DNA of 64,000 bases, from the NCBI RefSeq assembly GCF_003858635.1, contig NZ_RQJO01000009.1, forward strand, positions 620,001-684,000, written 5' to 3'. The notes under the pieces were generated by a model. That model was not told the origin of the DNA. It did not search any database and saw only the letters and a program-made list of their open reading frames with translations. Below are positions 27,022-33,395 of the stretch, piece by piece. Numbering within the stretch: position 1 is the stretch's first letter; every line of letters begins with the position of its first letter. Made by a program: the position numbers and the translations under genes. This DNA comes from Larkinella rosea (GTDB taxonomy: Bacteria; Bacteroidota; Bacteroidia; Cytophagales; Spirosomataceae).

Positions 27022-27870
27022 TTACTTCGCTTTGCGGATGTAGATATTGCCGTTCATGTTTTTCATCATCACCTCGCGGCCTCCGCCGTTGACTTTACCC
27101 TGCACCCAGTCGTCGATGCTGACCTTGTACATACCCTCCTGGCTGCTGCGGGTTGCTTTCGGCTGGGTTTTGTCGACATCCACGTCGAAGTCGCTGTAGA
27201 TTTCACCCCGGTCGGATTTTAACTTGACGTTAAACTTGGCCGTTGCCGGAAAAGTAACATCAACGTTGCCATTGAGGGTCGAAAAAGCCATCGGCGCATC
27301 CGAATTGACACTTTTGAAATTGGCTTTCAACAACCCGTTGACGGTATTGGCCACCGCCGAACCGGCAATGTTGGTGAGTTGAATCGGACCGTTCACGTTA
27401 TTGACCTCAAATTCGCCGGTTACATTTTCAATCGAAATCTCGCCGTGATTCACCGTGCTGACTTTCAACGAAAATTGCTGCGGTACTTTGATCGTCAGGT
27501 TGACCGTTCGTCGAATCGAGTTGGAACTCACATGGATGTTGTTGTTTTTTTCCTCGGCGCTGATGTCGAAATCGCCCCGGGTCGAGATCCGTTTCATGCC
27601 GTTGGCCAACTCGTCGGGTTTAGGCTCTTTTCGTTTATTGGAATTGGTATTGAGTTCCGCAACGGCATCGATGACGACTTCTTTCCCGGCGTAACCGACT
27701 ACGTGAATGGACCCGTTGATCAGGCCGACGTGCAGTTTGCCCGGTTTGTTCGGATCGCTCAACGGCACGGTCAGTTGTTCCTTCACCTGATCGGTCTGGG
27801 CGATCAGTCGCGGGGCTCCGGCGAGTGAAACGAACATCAGAAGGGCGGTGGCTATGTGATTTTTTTTCAT
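27022..27870 (-). CDS. DUF4097 beta-strand repeat protein, secreted
   Basis: Starting at ATG 27870, the 282-residue product has a signal peptide MKKNHIATALLMFVSLAGAPRLIAQ. It then has the DUF4097 'putative adhesin' solenoid of short strands with repeated G-x-I-x-(V/I)-x-N-V patterns (GEISIENVTGEFEVNNVNGPIQLTNI, NTVNGLLKANF, STLNGNVDVTF). A longer start at 27936 lies within a dyad repeat and is rejected. The function of this family is unknown. In Bacteroidota it is commonly found downstream of ECF sigma/anti-sigma genes, as here. It follows a paralogous DUF4097 gene after an inverted-repeat spacer. Confidence 0.85.
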   Translation of the reverse strand: MKKNHIATALLMFVSLAGAPRLIAQTDQVKEQLTVPLSDPNKPGKLHVGLINGSIHVVGYAGKEVVIDAVAELNTNSNKRKEPKPDELANGMKRISTRGDFDISAEEKNNNIHVSSNSIRRTVNLTIKVPQQFSLKVSTVNHGEISIENVTGEFEVNNVNGPIQLTNIAGSAVANTVNGLLKANFKSVNSDAPMAFSTLNGNVDVTFPATAKFNVKLKSDRGEIYSDFDVDVDKTQPKATRSSQEGMYKVSIDDWVQGKVNGGGREVMMKNMNGNIYIRKAK

Positions 27871-27916
27871 GTTTTCAGATTGTTTTTTACTATTTGATTC
27901 AAGATGATTGGCTTTT

Positions 27917-27967
27917 GACCATCGACGATTGACCATGGACCATTGCAGTTACGGATTGACGATGGTC
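27917..27967. repeat. GACCATCG...CGATGGTC dyad between the two DUF4097 genes
   Basis: An imperfect inverted repeat starts GACCATCGACGATTGACC and ends GACGATGGTC. It is built from the same GACCATTG/GACGATGG phrases as the longer repeat at 28885-28948, one gene upstream. It may be a degenerate copy of that element. Confidence 0.5.
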
Positions 27968-27973
27968 AACTAC

Positions 27974-28846
27974 CTACGATTGTTTTTTGATGTAGACGTT
28001 GCCATTGAACGTTTCGAACCGCAGCGTTTGGCCGCCTTTTCCGATGCGAATGGATGCGTCTTTCGTGAGTTTGTAAACCGTTCCGCTGTTGGTTTTTTCC
28101 TCGGTTTTGGTCACTTTGACCGGCAGCAGTTCGGCATCCGGGAAATCGGTGTAGAACTCGCCCTGAAAGCTTTTGAAGCTCAGATCGGCGGATAAATTGG
28201 CCGGGTAACTGATTTTAATGTCGCCGTTCAGCGTGTAATACTTCGATTTTTCGGGCGGGGTAGCCAGGTAATTGGCTTCTACATTTCCGTTGATTGTGTG
28301 TGCGGTGGTCGCTCCCTTGATGTTGGTCAATTTGATGGCTCCGTTGACATTATTCGCATGTAAAGAACCGGTTACGTCTTTTACGGTTACATCGCCATTA
28401 TTCACCGTCGAAACGTGCAGGTTCATTGAGTAAGGCACTTTGACGGTAAATTCGAGATCGTATTTGTAGTCGATCCGGCGGTGGTTGGTGCCGTTGTTCC
28501 GCCAGTTGTTTTGATTCGGGCGCGAATCGTACGGCTGGGCGATGTAGGCCATGATCGTATCGGCGTCCTGATCAAACTGTAGCAGAAACTCCTTCTTGCC
28601 CTGTTCCAGCAACTCGGCGGTTTTAGCACTGATCCGGCGGTCGATTTCCAGGGTCACCTTCGTGCCCGAATAGCCCTCGACTTTGATAAAACCGCTGATG
28701 TTGTAGATGGCAAGCGTACTGCTGCCTGCGTCTTTCGACAGGGTGAATTCCTTGCTGATGTGATCCTTAAACTCCTGGCTCTGAGCCGATGAGGGGATGC
28801 CATAAGCCACCAGTCCCACCAAAAAGAGGGTGATAATTGATTTCAT
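27974..28846 (-). CDS. DUF4097 beta-strand repeat protein, secreted (paralogue)
   Basis: The 290-residue protein has a signal peptide (MKSIITLFLVGLVAYGIPSSAQS). It has the same solenoid pattern as its neighbour: NGDVTVKDVTGSLHANNVNGAI, TNIKGATTAHTINGNVEANY, YYTLNGDIKISYP, LRFETFNGNVYIKK. It is about 120 bp of repeat-containing spacer downstream of the anti-sigma factor gene and is probably expressed from the sigma factor promoter. It may be an envelope or periplasmic scaffold. No catalytic motif is visible. Confidence 0.86.
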   Translation of the reverse strand: MKSIITLFLVGLVAYGIPSSAQSQEFKDHISKEFTLSKDAGSSTLAIYNISGFIKVEGYSGTKVTLEIDRRISAKTAELLEQGKKEFLLQFDQDADTIMAYIAQPYDSRPNQNNWRNNGTNHRRIDYKYDLEFTVKVPYSMNLHVSTVNNGDVTVKDVTGSLHANNVNGAIKLTNIKGATTAHTINGNVEANYLATPPEKSKYYTLNGDIKISYPANLSADLSFKSFQGEFYTDFPDAELLPVKVTKTEEKTNSGTVYKLTKDASIRIGKGGQTLRFETFNGNVYIKKQS

Positions 28847-28884
28847 GATTGTTGTTTGTGTTAGAGTAAAGAAGTTGGGGAAAG

Positions 28885-28948
28885 GACCATTGACGATCGA
28901 CCATTGACCATTGTTTTGACCATCGTCAATGGTCGATCGTCAATGGTC
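28885..28948. repeat. Perfect inverted repeat built from the decamer GACCATTGAC
   Basis: The arms at 28885-28908 and 28925-28948 are perfect 24-bp reverse complements. Each arm is GACCATTGAC-GATC-GACCATTGAC, so the decamer occurs twice directly and twice inverted. The loop also contains CATTG and GACCAT fragments. It lies between the anti-sigma stop and the first DUF4097 start. Confidence 0.85.
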
Positions 28949-28955
28949 ATTCACT

Positions 28956-29771
28956 CTACGTCAAATCCTTGATCGACTGTTCGATTTTGACCTTGACAAA
29001 GTCGTTGAGATTTTCCTGCCGGAGCAATTCCCGAAGCGGTTTGATCGATCGTTTTTCCTGCAATTTCACCATCACATCGGCCAGGGCCGATTGGACCATG
29101 GGCGAATCCTGTTTGACGATGGAATGCACCAGTCCTTCCCGGACTTTCGGATCGGCGGCCAGTTCGGCCAGTGCTTCCAATGTTACCAGCCGGACGTTCA
29201 CGTTCGAGTCGTTATTGAGCGTACTCAGCAAGGCTTCAACGACCTGTTCATCCGCGTGTTCGATGTCTTTCGTGTATTCGACCGCCCGCAGCCGTTCGGT
29301 CGCCGACTGGTTTTCGAGCAACGACAGCAAAACCGTCTGCCGCATTTCTTTCACCTGCGTATCCAGTGCGCTGATTTGTTCTTCGTAAACCGGCGTTTTC
29401 TTGGCACTCAGCCAGTAGCCGCCCGCCAGACCGATCAGCACCAGCGCCAGGCTGTAGGCCACCCGAACGGCGAGTTCCGGCGTCAAAAACCGCTTGATCC
29501 GGCGCAGGATGCTTTTCCAGGAGCGACGGCGTTTTTTGGCTTCCTCGACCTGGACCGATTCCAGCATGGCGTAAAACCGGGAGCGGACTTTCTCGCCGGG
29601 TTCGGGCACCGGCACATGGCCCATCATTCCCCAGAGTTGCCGGGTGGCGACCAGTTCCGCCTGACAGTCAGCACACTGCGCCAGATGCGCTTCGACGGCG
29701 GCTCGTTCGGTTTCCGGAATCTGATTACTCAGCAAATCGATCAATTGTTCTTTTGCGCTTTCACAGTTCAT
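28956..29771 (-). CDS. Anti-sigma factor: zinc-finger HC2, one TM helix, HEAT repeats
   Basis: The 271-residue protein begins with a zf-HC2/ZAS zinc-finger domain (Cys3, then HLAQCADC at about 29-36). This clamps ECF sigma factors. A basic segment (KKRRRSWKSILRRIKRF) is followed by a single membrane helix near residues 105-125 (VAYSLALVLIGLAGGYWL). The extracytoplasmic part has a short coiled coil and HEAT-type alpha-alpha repeats (NVRLVTLEALAELAADPKVREGLVHSI, MVQSALADVMVKLQEKRSIKPLRELL). HEAT repeats probably sense a protein partner. It lies downstream of the ECF sigma gene, separated by a 113-bp inverted-repeat element. Confidence 0.88.
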   Translation of the reverse strand: MNCESAKEQLIDLLSNQIPETERAAVEAHLAQCADCQAELVATRQLWGMMGHVPVPEPGEKVRSRFYAMLESVQVEEAKKRRRSWKSILRRIKRFLTPELAVRVAYSLALVLIGLAGGYWLSAKKTPVYEEQISALDTQVKEMRQTVLLSLLENQSATERLRAVEYTKDIEHADEQVVEALLSTLNNDSNVNVRLVTLEALAELAADPKVREGLVHSIVKQDSPMVQSALADVMVKLQEKRSIKPLRELLRQENLNDFVKVKIEQSIKDLT

Positions 29772-29785
29772 GGTTGTATGATTAT

Positions 29786-29898
29786 GTACCCACGGAATGA
29801 TGTACCCACGGACCGGTGGTCCGTGTTTTTAAAGTTTAGGCTAACTAAAATCTCAAAACACGGACCACCGGTCCGTGGGTACATCATTCCGTGGGTAC
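29786..29898. repeat. Perfect 44-bp inverted repeat with GTACCCACGGA units
   Basis: The arms at 29786-29829 and 29855-29898 are exact reverse complements with a 25-bp loop. Each contains GTACCCACGGA twice and the near-palindrome CACGGACCGGTGGTCCGTG. It sits between the sigma factor stop and the anti-sigma start. The unit resembles the REP-like copies at 13338-13429 and 58838-58863 but with a different palindrome centre. Confidence 0.85.
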
Positions 29899-29902
29899 GT
29901 GT

Positions 29903-30448
29903 TTATGCTTTTAAAAACACCCGTTTCAATTCATTCATCGCCCGATGGACACGCACTTTTACGGCTCCTTCAGTGGTGTCCAGAATCCGGGCAATTTCTT
30001 CGTATTTTAGTTCCTGGAACCGGCTCAATATCAACACTTCCCGGTTTTCCGGGCTCAGTTTTCGCAGCGCATCGTGCAAGGAAGCCAACTCCTGTTCCTT
30101 TTGCATCTGCTCGTCGGCAGTGGTTCCGCCCCCGATGCGCTCGGCAAAATCCGCCACATCGTAATGATGAACCGAATGCTTGTTTTTCCGAACGTGATCG
30201 GCCAGAACGTTGCGAGCCAGGTGATACATCCACGTCCGAAACTCACCGTCGCCGGTGAACGTGTGCCGGTATTTCAGCATTCGGTAAAACACGTTCTGCA
30301 CCAGATCCTCACTCGCATCGGTCTGTCCCGTCATGTGGTACAGAAAACCGAACAGCGCACGGTGGTATCGCTCGAAGAGCAGGCCCATCTTTTCCAGATT
30401 GCCGTCCTTCACCTGAATCATGAGTGAGTTGTCTGTCAGCGATTTCAA
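29903..30448 (-). CDS. ECF-type RNA polymerase sigma factor
   Basis: The 181-residue protein has region 2 (LFERYHRALFGFLYHMTGQTDASEDLVQNVFYRML, EFRTWMYHLARNVLADHVRK) and region 4 (LRKLSPENREVLILSRFQELKYEEIARILDTTEGAVKVRVHRAMNEL), without the full-length sigma-70 domains. The frame begins at TTG 30448. An ATG at 30421 would start within the conserved LMIQVKDG segment, and relatives usually have the extra residues, so the TTG start is kept with reservation. It heads a unit with the anti-sigma factor and two DUF4097 proteins and probably directs its own transcription. Confidence 0.92.
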   Translation of the reverse strand: MKSLTDNSLMIQVKDGNLEKMGLLFERYHRALFGFLYHMTGQTDASEDLVQNVFYRMLKYRHTFTGDGEFRTWMYHLARNVLADHVRKNKHSVHHYDVADFAERIGGGTTADEQMQKEQELASLHDALRKLSPENREVLILSRFQELKYEEIARILDTTEGAVKVRVHRAMNELKRVFLKA

Positions 30449-30558
30449 CCGGGTACGTTTGCGTGTTTGGCTTAATTGTCTGTGGAAACTGAGCGAGTTG
30501 GGGAAGGTTACACAAAGAGATGAAATTTTTTCGTCTTGTTTTTTGTAACTTGCTTACA

Positions 30559-31539
30559 ATGATTTTCGACAACCATAATCGCCCCATTACCTATCTCCGT
30601 CTGGCTGTCACCGACCGCTGCAATCTCCGGTGTTTTTACTGCATGCCCGAAGAGGGAATCAAGTACCTGCCCAAGAATCAGTTGCTGACGTATGAGGAGA
30701 TGGAACGGCTGGTGCGCGTGCTGGCCCGGCTGGGGGTGTCGAAAATCCGGATTACGGGCGGAGAGCCCTTCGTGCGCAACGGTTTGATTGATTTTCTCTG
30801 GCGACTGAAAGCCACCGAAGGCGTTGAGGAACTGCACATTACGACCAACGGCGTGCTGACCGAACCGCTTGTGCCCGAACTGGTCCGGATGGGCATTGGT
30901 TCCGTCAACCTCAGCATTGATACGCTCGACCGCGAGCGGTTTCGGCAAATCACCCGGCGCGACGAACTTCCGGCGGTTTTGGGAACGCTCGATGCGTTAT
31001 TGGCGAATGACATCCCGGTCAAACTGAACGCGGTGGTAATGGAAGGTAAGAACAGTGAAGACCTTCCGTTGCTGGCCGAACTAACCCGCGCTCATCCCGT
31101 TGAGGTGCGGTTTATCGAAGAAATGCCATTCAACGGCGAAGGCAGCCACTACCCGGTTTTGAACTGGACGCACCGCCGGATTTTGCAGGAGTTACAACTG
31201 CTGTATCCGGGATTAAAGCGGCAAACCGATTCACCGTTTTCAACCGCAGCCACGTATCGAATTCCCGGTTATCGGGGAACCATTGGCATCATTGCCGCTT
31301 TTACGCGCACTTTCTGCGGCACCTGCAACCGCATCCGTCTAACGGCTCAGGGAACGCTCAAAACCTGTTTGTACGACAACGGCGTGCTCGATGTCCGCGC
31401 ATTACTGAGATCTGGCGCAACCGACGCCGAGTTAACGGCGGCATTTCTGAAAGCCTTTGGTCACCGCCCCAAAAACGGCTTCGAAGCCGAACACGAGCGC
31501 GGGCCGGTAACCGAATCCATGTCGACGATTGGGGGGTAA
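30559..31539 (+). CDS. moaA: GTP 3',8-cyclase (molybdenum cofactor biosynthesis)
   Basis: The 326-residue radical-SAM enzyme starts at MIFDNHNRPITYLRL; an in-frame ATG 39 bp upstream adds a hydrophobic lead not seen in the family. The radical-SAM cluster CNLRCFYC (about residues 20-27), the ITGGEP motif, and the C-terminal second-cluster cysteines (FCGTCNRIRL and TCLYD, about 253-270) are all present. The chain ends in the required double glycine (STIGG). It converts GTP to the cyclic pterin precursor together with MoaC. No other molybdopterin gene is adjacent, so the rest of the pathway must be elsewhere. It is divergent from the sigma factor gene. Confidence 0.95.
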   Translation: MIFDNHNRPITYLRLAVTDRCNLRCFYCMPEEGIKYLPKNQLLTYEEMERLVRVLARLGVSKIRITGGEPFVRNGLIDFLWRLKATEGVEELHITTNGVLTEPLVPELVRMGIGSVNLSIDTLDRERFRQITRRDELPAVLGTLDALLANDIPVKLNAVVMEGKNSEDLPLLAELTRAHPVEVRFIEEMPFNGEGSHYPVLNWTHRRILQELQLLYPGLKRQTDSPFSTAATYRIPGYRGTIGIIAAFTRTFCGTCNRIRLTAQGTLKTCLYDNGVLDVRALLRSGATDAELTAAFLKAFGHRPKNGFEAEHERGPVTESMSTIGG

Positions 31540-31790
31540 TGAATCAATCCAACAATTGTCAATAAAACCACTCCTGAGAATCGTGGATGGTTTTCTTATT
31601 CTCCATTCATGCCCAATAAATTCGTTGGGCGTCGAACAGTCGCGTAGCGACGCAAGGTTTGTAGCCCGACAATCCTGCCGTTTGTACCCAGTCGCGTAGC
31701 GATCGGACCATTCAACCTTTTTGGCCGCTTGCAGAAAGTCTGGAAAGCCAAAAACCAGTACTTACCACTCATCGGATTATTTTACCTTCG
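31540..31790. other. Gene-free spacer with two copies of a GTCGCGTAGCGA repeat
   Basis: No gene is evident between moaA and the serine hydrolase. The phrase CAGTCGCGTAGCGA occurs at 31637-31650 and again at 31689-31702, with GTTTGTA-CCC near each. The core TCGC-GTA-GCGA is palindromic, suggesting a short dispersed repeat. The rest shows no recognised RNA or terminator with a T-run. Confidence 0.5.
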
Positions 31791-31850
31791 ATGTATTATG
31801 TAATACATAGTACCTGTTATTGCCAATACTTTTGGAGTATTGATAATGAC
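31791..31850 (+). promoter_or_regulatory. Promoter region with two dyads around a TACTTTTG -7 box
   Basis: ATGTATTA-TG-TAATACAT (31791-31808) is a perfect 8-bp dyad. It lies about where a -33 element would be, relative to TACTTTTG (31827-31834), which matches the Bacteroidota -7 consensus TAnnTTTG. A second dyad (31816-31830 with 31836-31850, 12 of 15 pairs) covers the -7 box. The arrangement is what a repressor-controlled promoter for the serine hydrolase would look like. No regulator gene is adjacent. Confidence 0.5.
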
Positions 31851-31892
31851 ATAAGTTGTACGAATCACCGGAAAAACCGGTTTGACGATCGC

Positions 31893-33221
31893 ATGAAACG
31901 CTGGACACTTTTACTATTTCTGGGGCTGTTTTCGGACTTGGCCGGTTTTGGTCAGACACCTGACGCAAAGAAACTGGATAGTCTGTTCGATGCGCTGGCC
32001 AGCCGTGATCTGGCGATGGGTAGTCTAACGATTTCGGTTGATGGGAAAGTCCAGTATCGGCGTGCGGTGGGCGCTGCGTTTCAGGACGAGGGAAAAACCG
32101 TACCGGCCACGGTTCAGACCAGATACCGGATCGGTTCCGTGTCGAAACTGTTTACAGCGGTGATGATTTTTCAGTTGATCGACGAGGGTAAACTAAGTCT
32201 CGATCAAAAACTGGCTGCGTTTTTCCCGGAACTACCCAATGCGCCGAAAATCACGATCGGGCAGTTGCTCAGCCACCGGAGCGGTTTGCACAATTACACC
32301 GCCGATGATACCGGTTTTCCGGATTGGATGGATCAGCCGCAAACCCACGAGCAATTGCTCCGTGTCATTGCGTCGAAAGCCCCTGATTTTGAGCCCGAAA
32401 CCCGGGCCGAGTACTGCAACACCAATTACCTGCTGTTGAGTTACATTCTCGAAAAAGTCGGTAAAATGCCGTATGCCAGCGCGTTAAAACAACGGATTAC
32501 GTCGAAGATTGGCTTGAAAGATACGTATTACGGTCAGAAAATTTCACCCGAACAACACGAAAGTCGTTCCTATAAATTCGCCGAAGGCAACTGGAAAAGT
32601 CAGAAGGAAACGGACCTGAGTATTCACAGCGGGGCGGGTTCTATCGTCTCGACACCGACCGATCTGGTGAAATTCATTGAGGCTTTGTTCGCGCTTAAAC
32701 TGGTAAAACCAGCGAGTCTGGATCGGATGAAAACAATGGTGGATGGCTACGGCATGGGCCTGTTTCCGTACGATTTTGGGGCAAAAACCGGGTACGGCCA
32801 CAACGGTCGGATTGAAGAGTTTTATTCCGCCGTTCGGTATTTTCCCGAATCAAAACGGGCGATTGCTTATTGCACGAATGGCATCGTTTACCCGCGAACG
32901 GACATTCTGGATGCAGTTTTGAAAATCAGCTTTCAGCAACCGTATTCCGTGCCGTTTTCTAAAACCGTTGCGCTGAAAAGCAATGCGCTGGATCAATACA
33001 TGGGGCAGTATGCGTCGGCGCACTTGCCCATTGTGGTGACCTGCACAAAAACCGGATCGCAACTCGTGCTGGAAACGAAGGGCAAATCGTTTGAGGTGGT
33101 TCCGATCAACCCGAACTATTTCATGCACGCGCCGACGGGGACGTTTTTTGAATTTCATCCTGACAAGGGCGAGTTGTTGATCAAAGAGACGGACAATGTG
33201 TATTATTTAAGCCGAAAATGA
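31893..33221 (+). CDS. Secreted serine hydrolase, class C beta-lactamase / DD-peptidase fold
   Basis: From ATG 31893 the product is 442 residues with a clean signal peptide (MKRWTLLLFLGLFSDLAGFGQ). The longer frame from 31791 starts inside the operator dyad and is rejected. Active-site motifs are SVSK (about residue 88), YCN near 172 (Tyr of the YxN motif) and GYGHNG near 293 (equivalent to KTG/HxG). About 100 C-terminal residues form a beta-rich extension. Such proteins may be D-amino-acid peptidases, esterases or beta-lactamase-like, and resistance cannot be assumed. It is followed by a sigma-54-type permease gene and is similar in layout to the gene at 35982. Confidence 0.9.
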   Translation: MKRWTLLLFLGLFSDLAGFGQTPDAKKLDSLFDALASRDLAMGSLTISVDGKVQYRRAVGAAFQDEGKTVPATVQTRYRIGSVSKLFTAVMIFQLIDEGKLSLDQKLAAFFPELPNAPKITIGQLLSHRSGLHNYTADDTGFPDWMDQPQTHEQLLRVIASKAPDFEPETRAEYCNTNYLLLSYILEKVGKMPYASALKQRITSKIGLKDTYYGQKISPEQHESRSYKFAEGNWKSQKETDLSIHSGAGSIVSTPTDLVKFIEALFALKLVKPASLDRMKTMVDGYGMGLFPYDFGAKTGYGHNGRIEEFYSAVRYFPESKRAIAYCTNGIVYPRTDILDAVLKISFQQPYSVPFSKTVALKSNALDQYMGQYASAHLPIVVTCTKTGSQLVLETKGKSFEVVPINPNYFMHAPTGTFFEFHPDKGELLIKETDNVYYLSRK

Positions 33222-33233
33222 TTCCCAACCAAC

Positions 33234-33272
33234 TGTCCGAAACGGGACGGAAAGAATGTCCGTATCGGGACA
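33234..33272 (+). promoter_or_regulatory. Two tandem GTCC-N6-GGAC enhancer-like dyads
   Basis: GTCC-GAAACG-GGAC (33235-33248) and TGTCC-GTATCG-GGACA (33257-33272) have centres 23 bp apart. They lie about 65-100 bp upstream of a sigma-54-type promoter. The same dyad, also in tandem with 22-bp spacing, precedes the other FtsX-type permease at 42385-42422. The pairing fits binding sites of one NtrC-family activator. Confidence 0.65.
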
Positions 33273-33334
33273 ATAGATACTTTTTTAATTCAGAAAAACC
33301 GCATAATTCACCAGAAAAGGCCTTTTTGTTGAAC

Positions 33335-33349
33335 TGGCACCCGTTTTGA
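33335..33349 (+). promoter_or_regulatory. Sigma-54 promoter candidate for the permease gene
   Basis: TGGCAC-N5-TTGA has the intact -24 hexamer, and exactly 10 bases separate its GG from the -12 dinucleotide (GA instead of GC). Transcription would begin near 33361, giving a 5' leader of about 35 bases before ATG 33396. Confidence is raised by the upstream dyads. Confidence 0.65.
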
Positions 33350-33395
33350 TCACCTTAGTTTATTCATCGTTCAGCGCTATTTTTCCACTTTTGTT

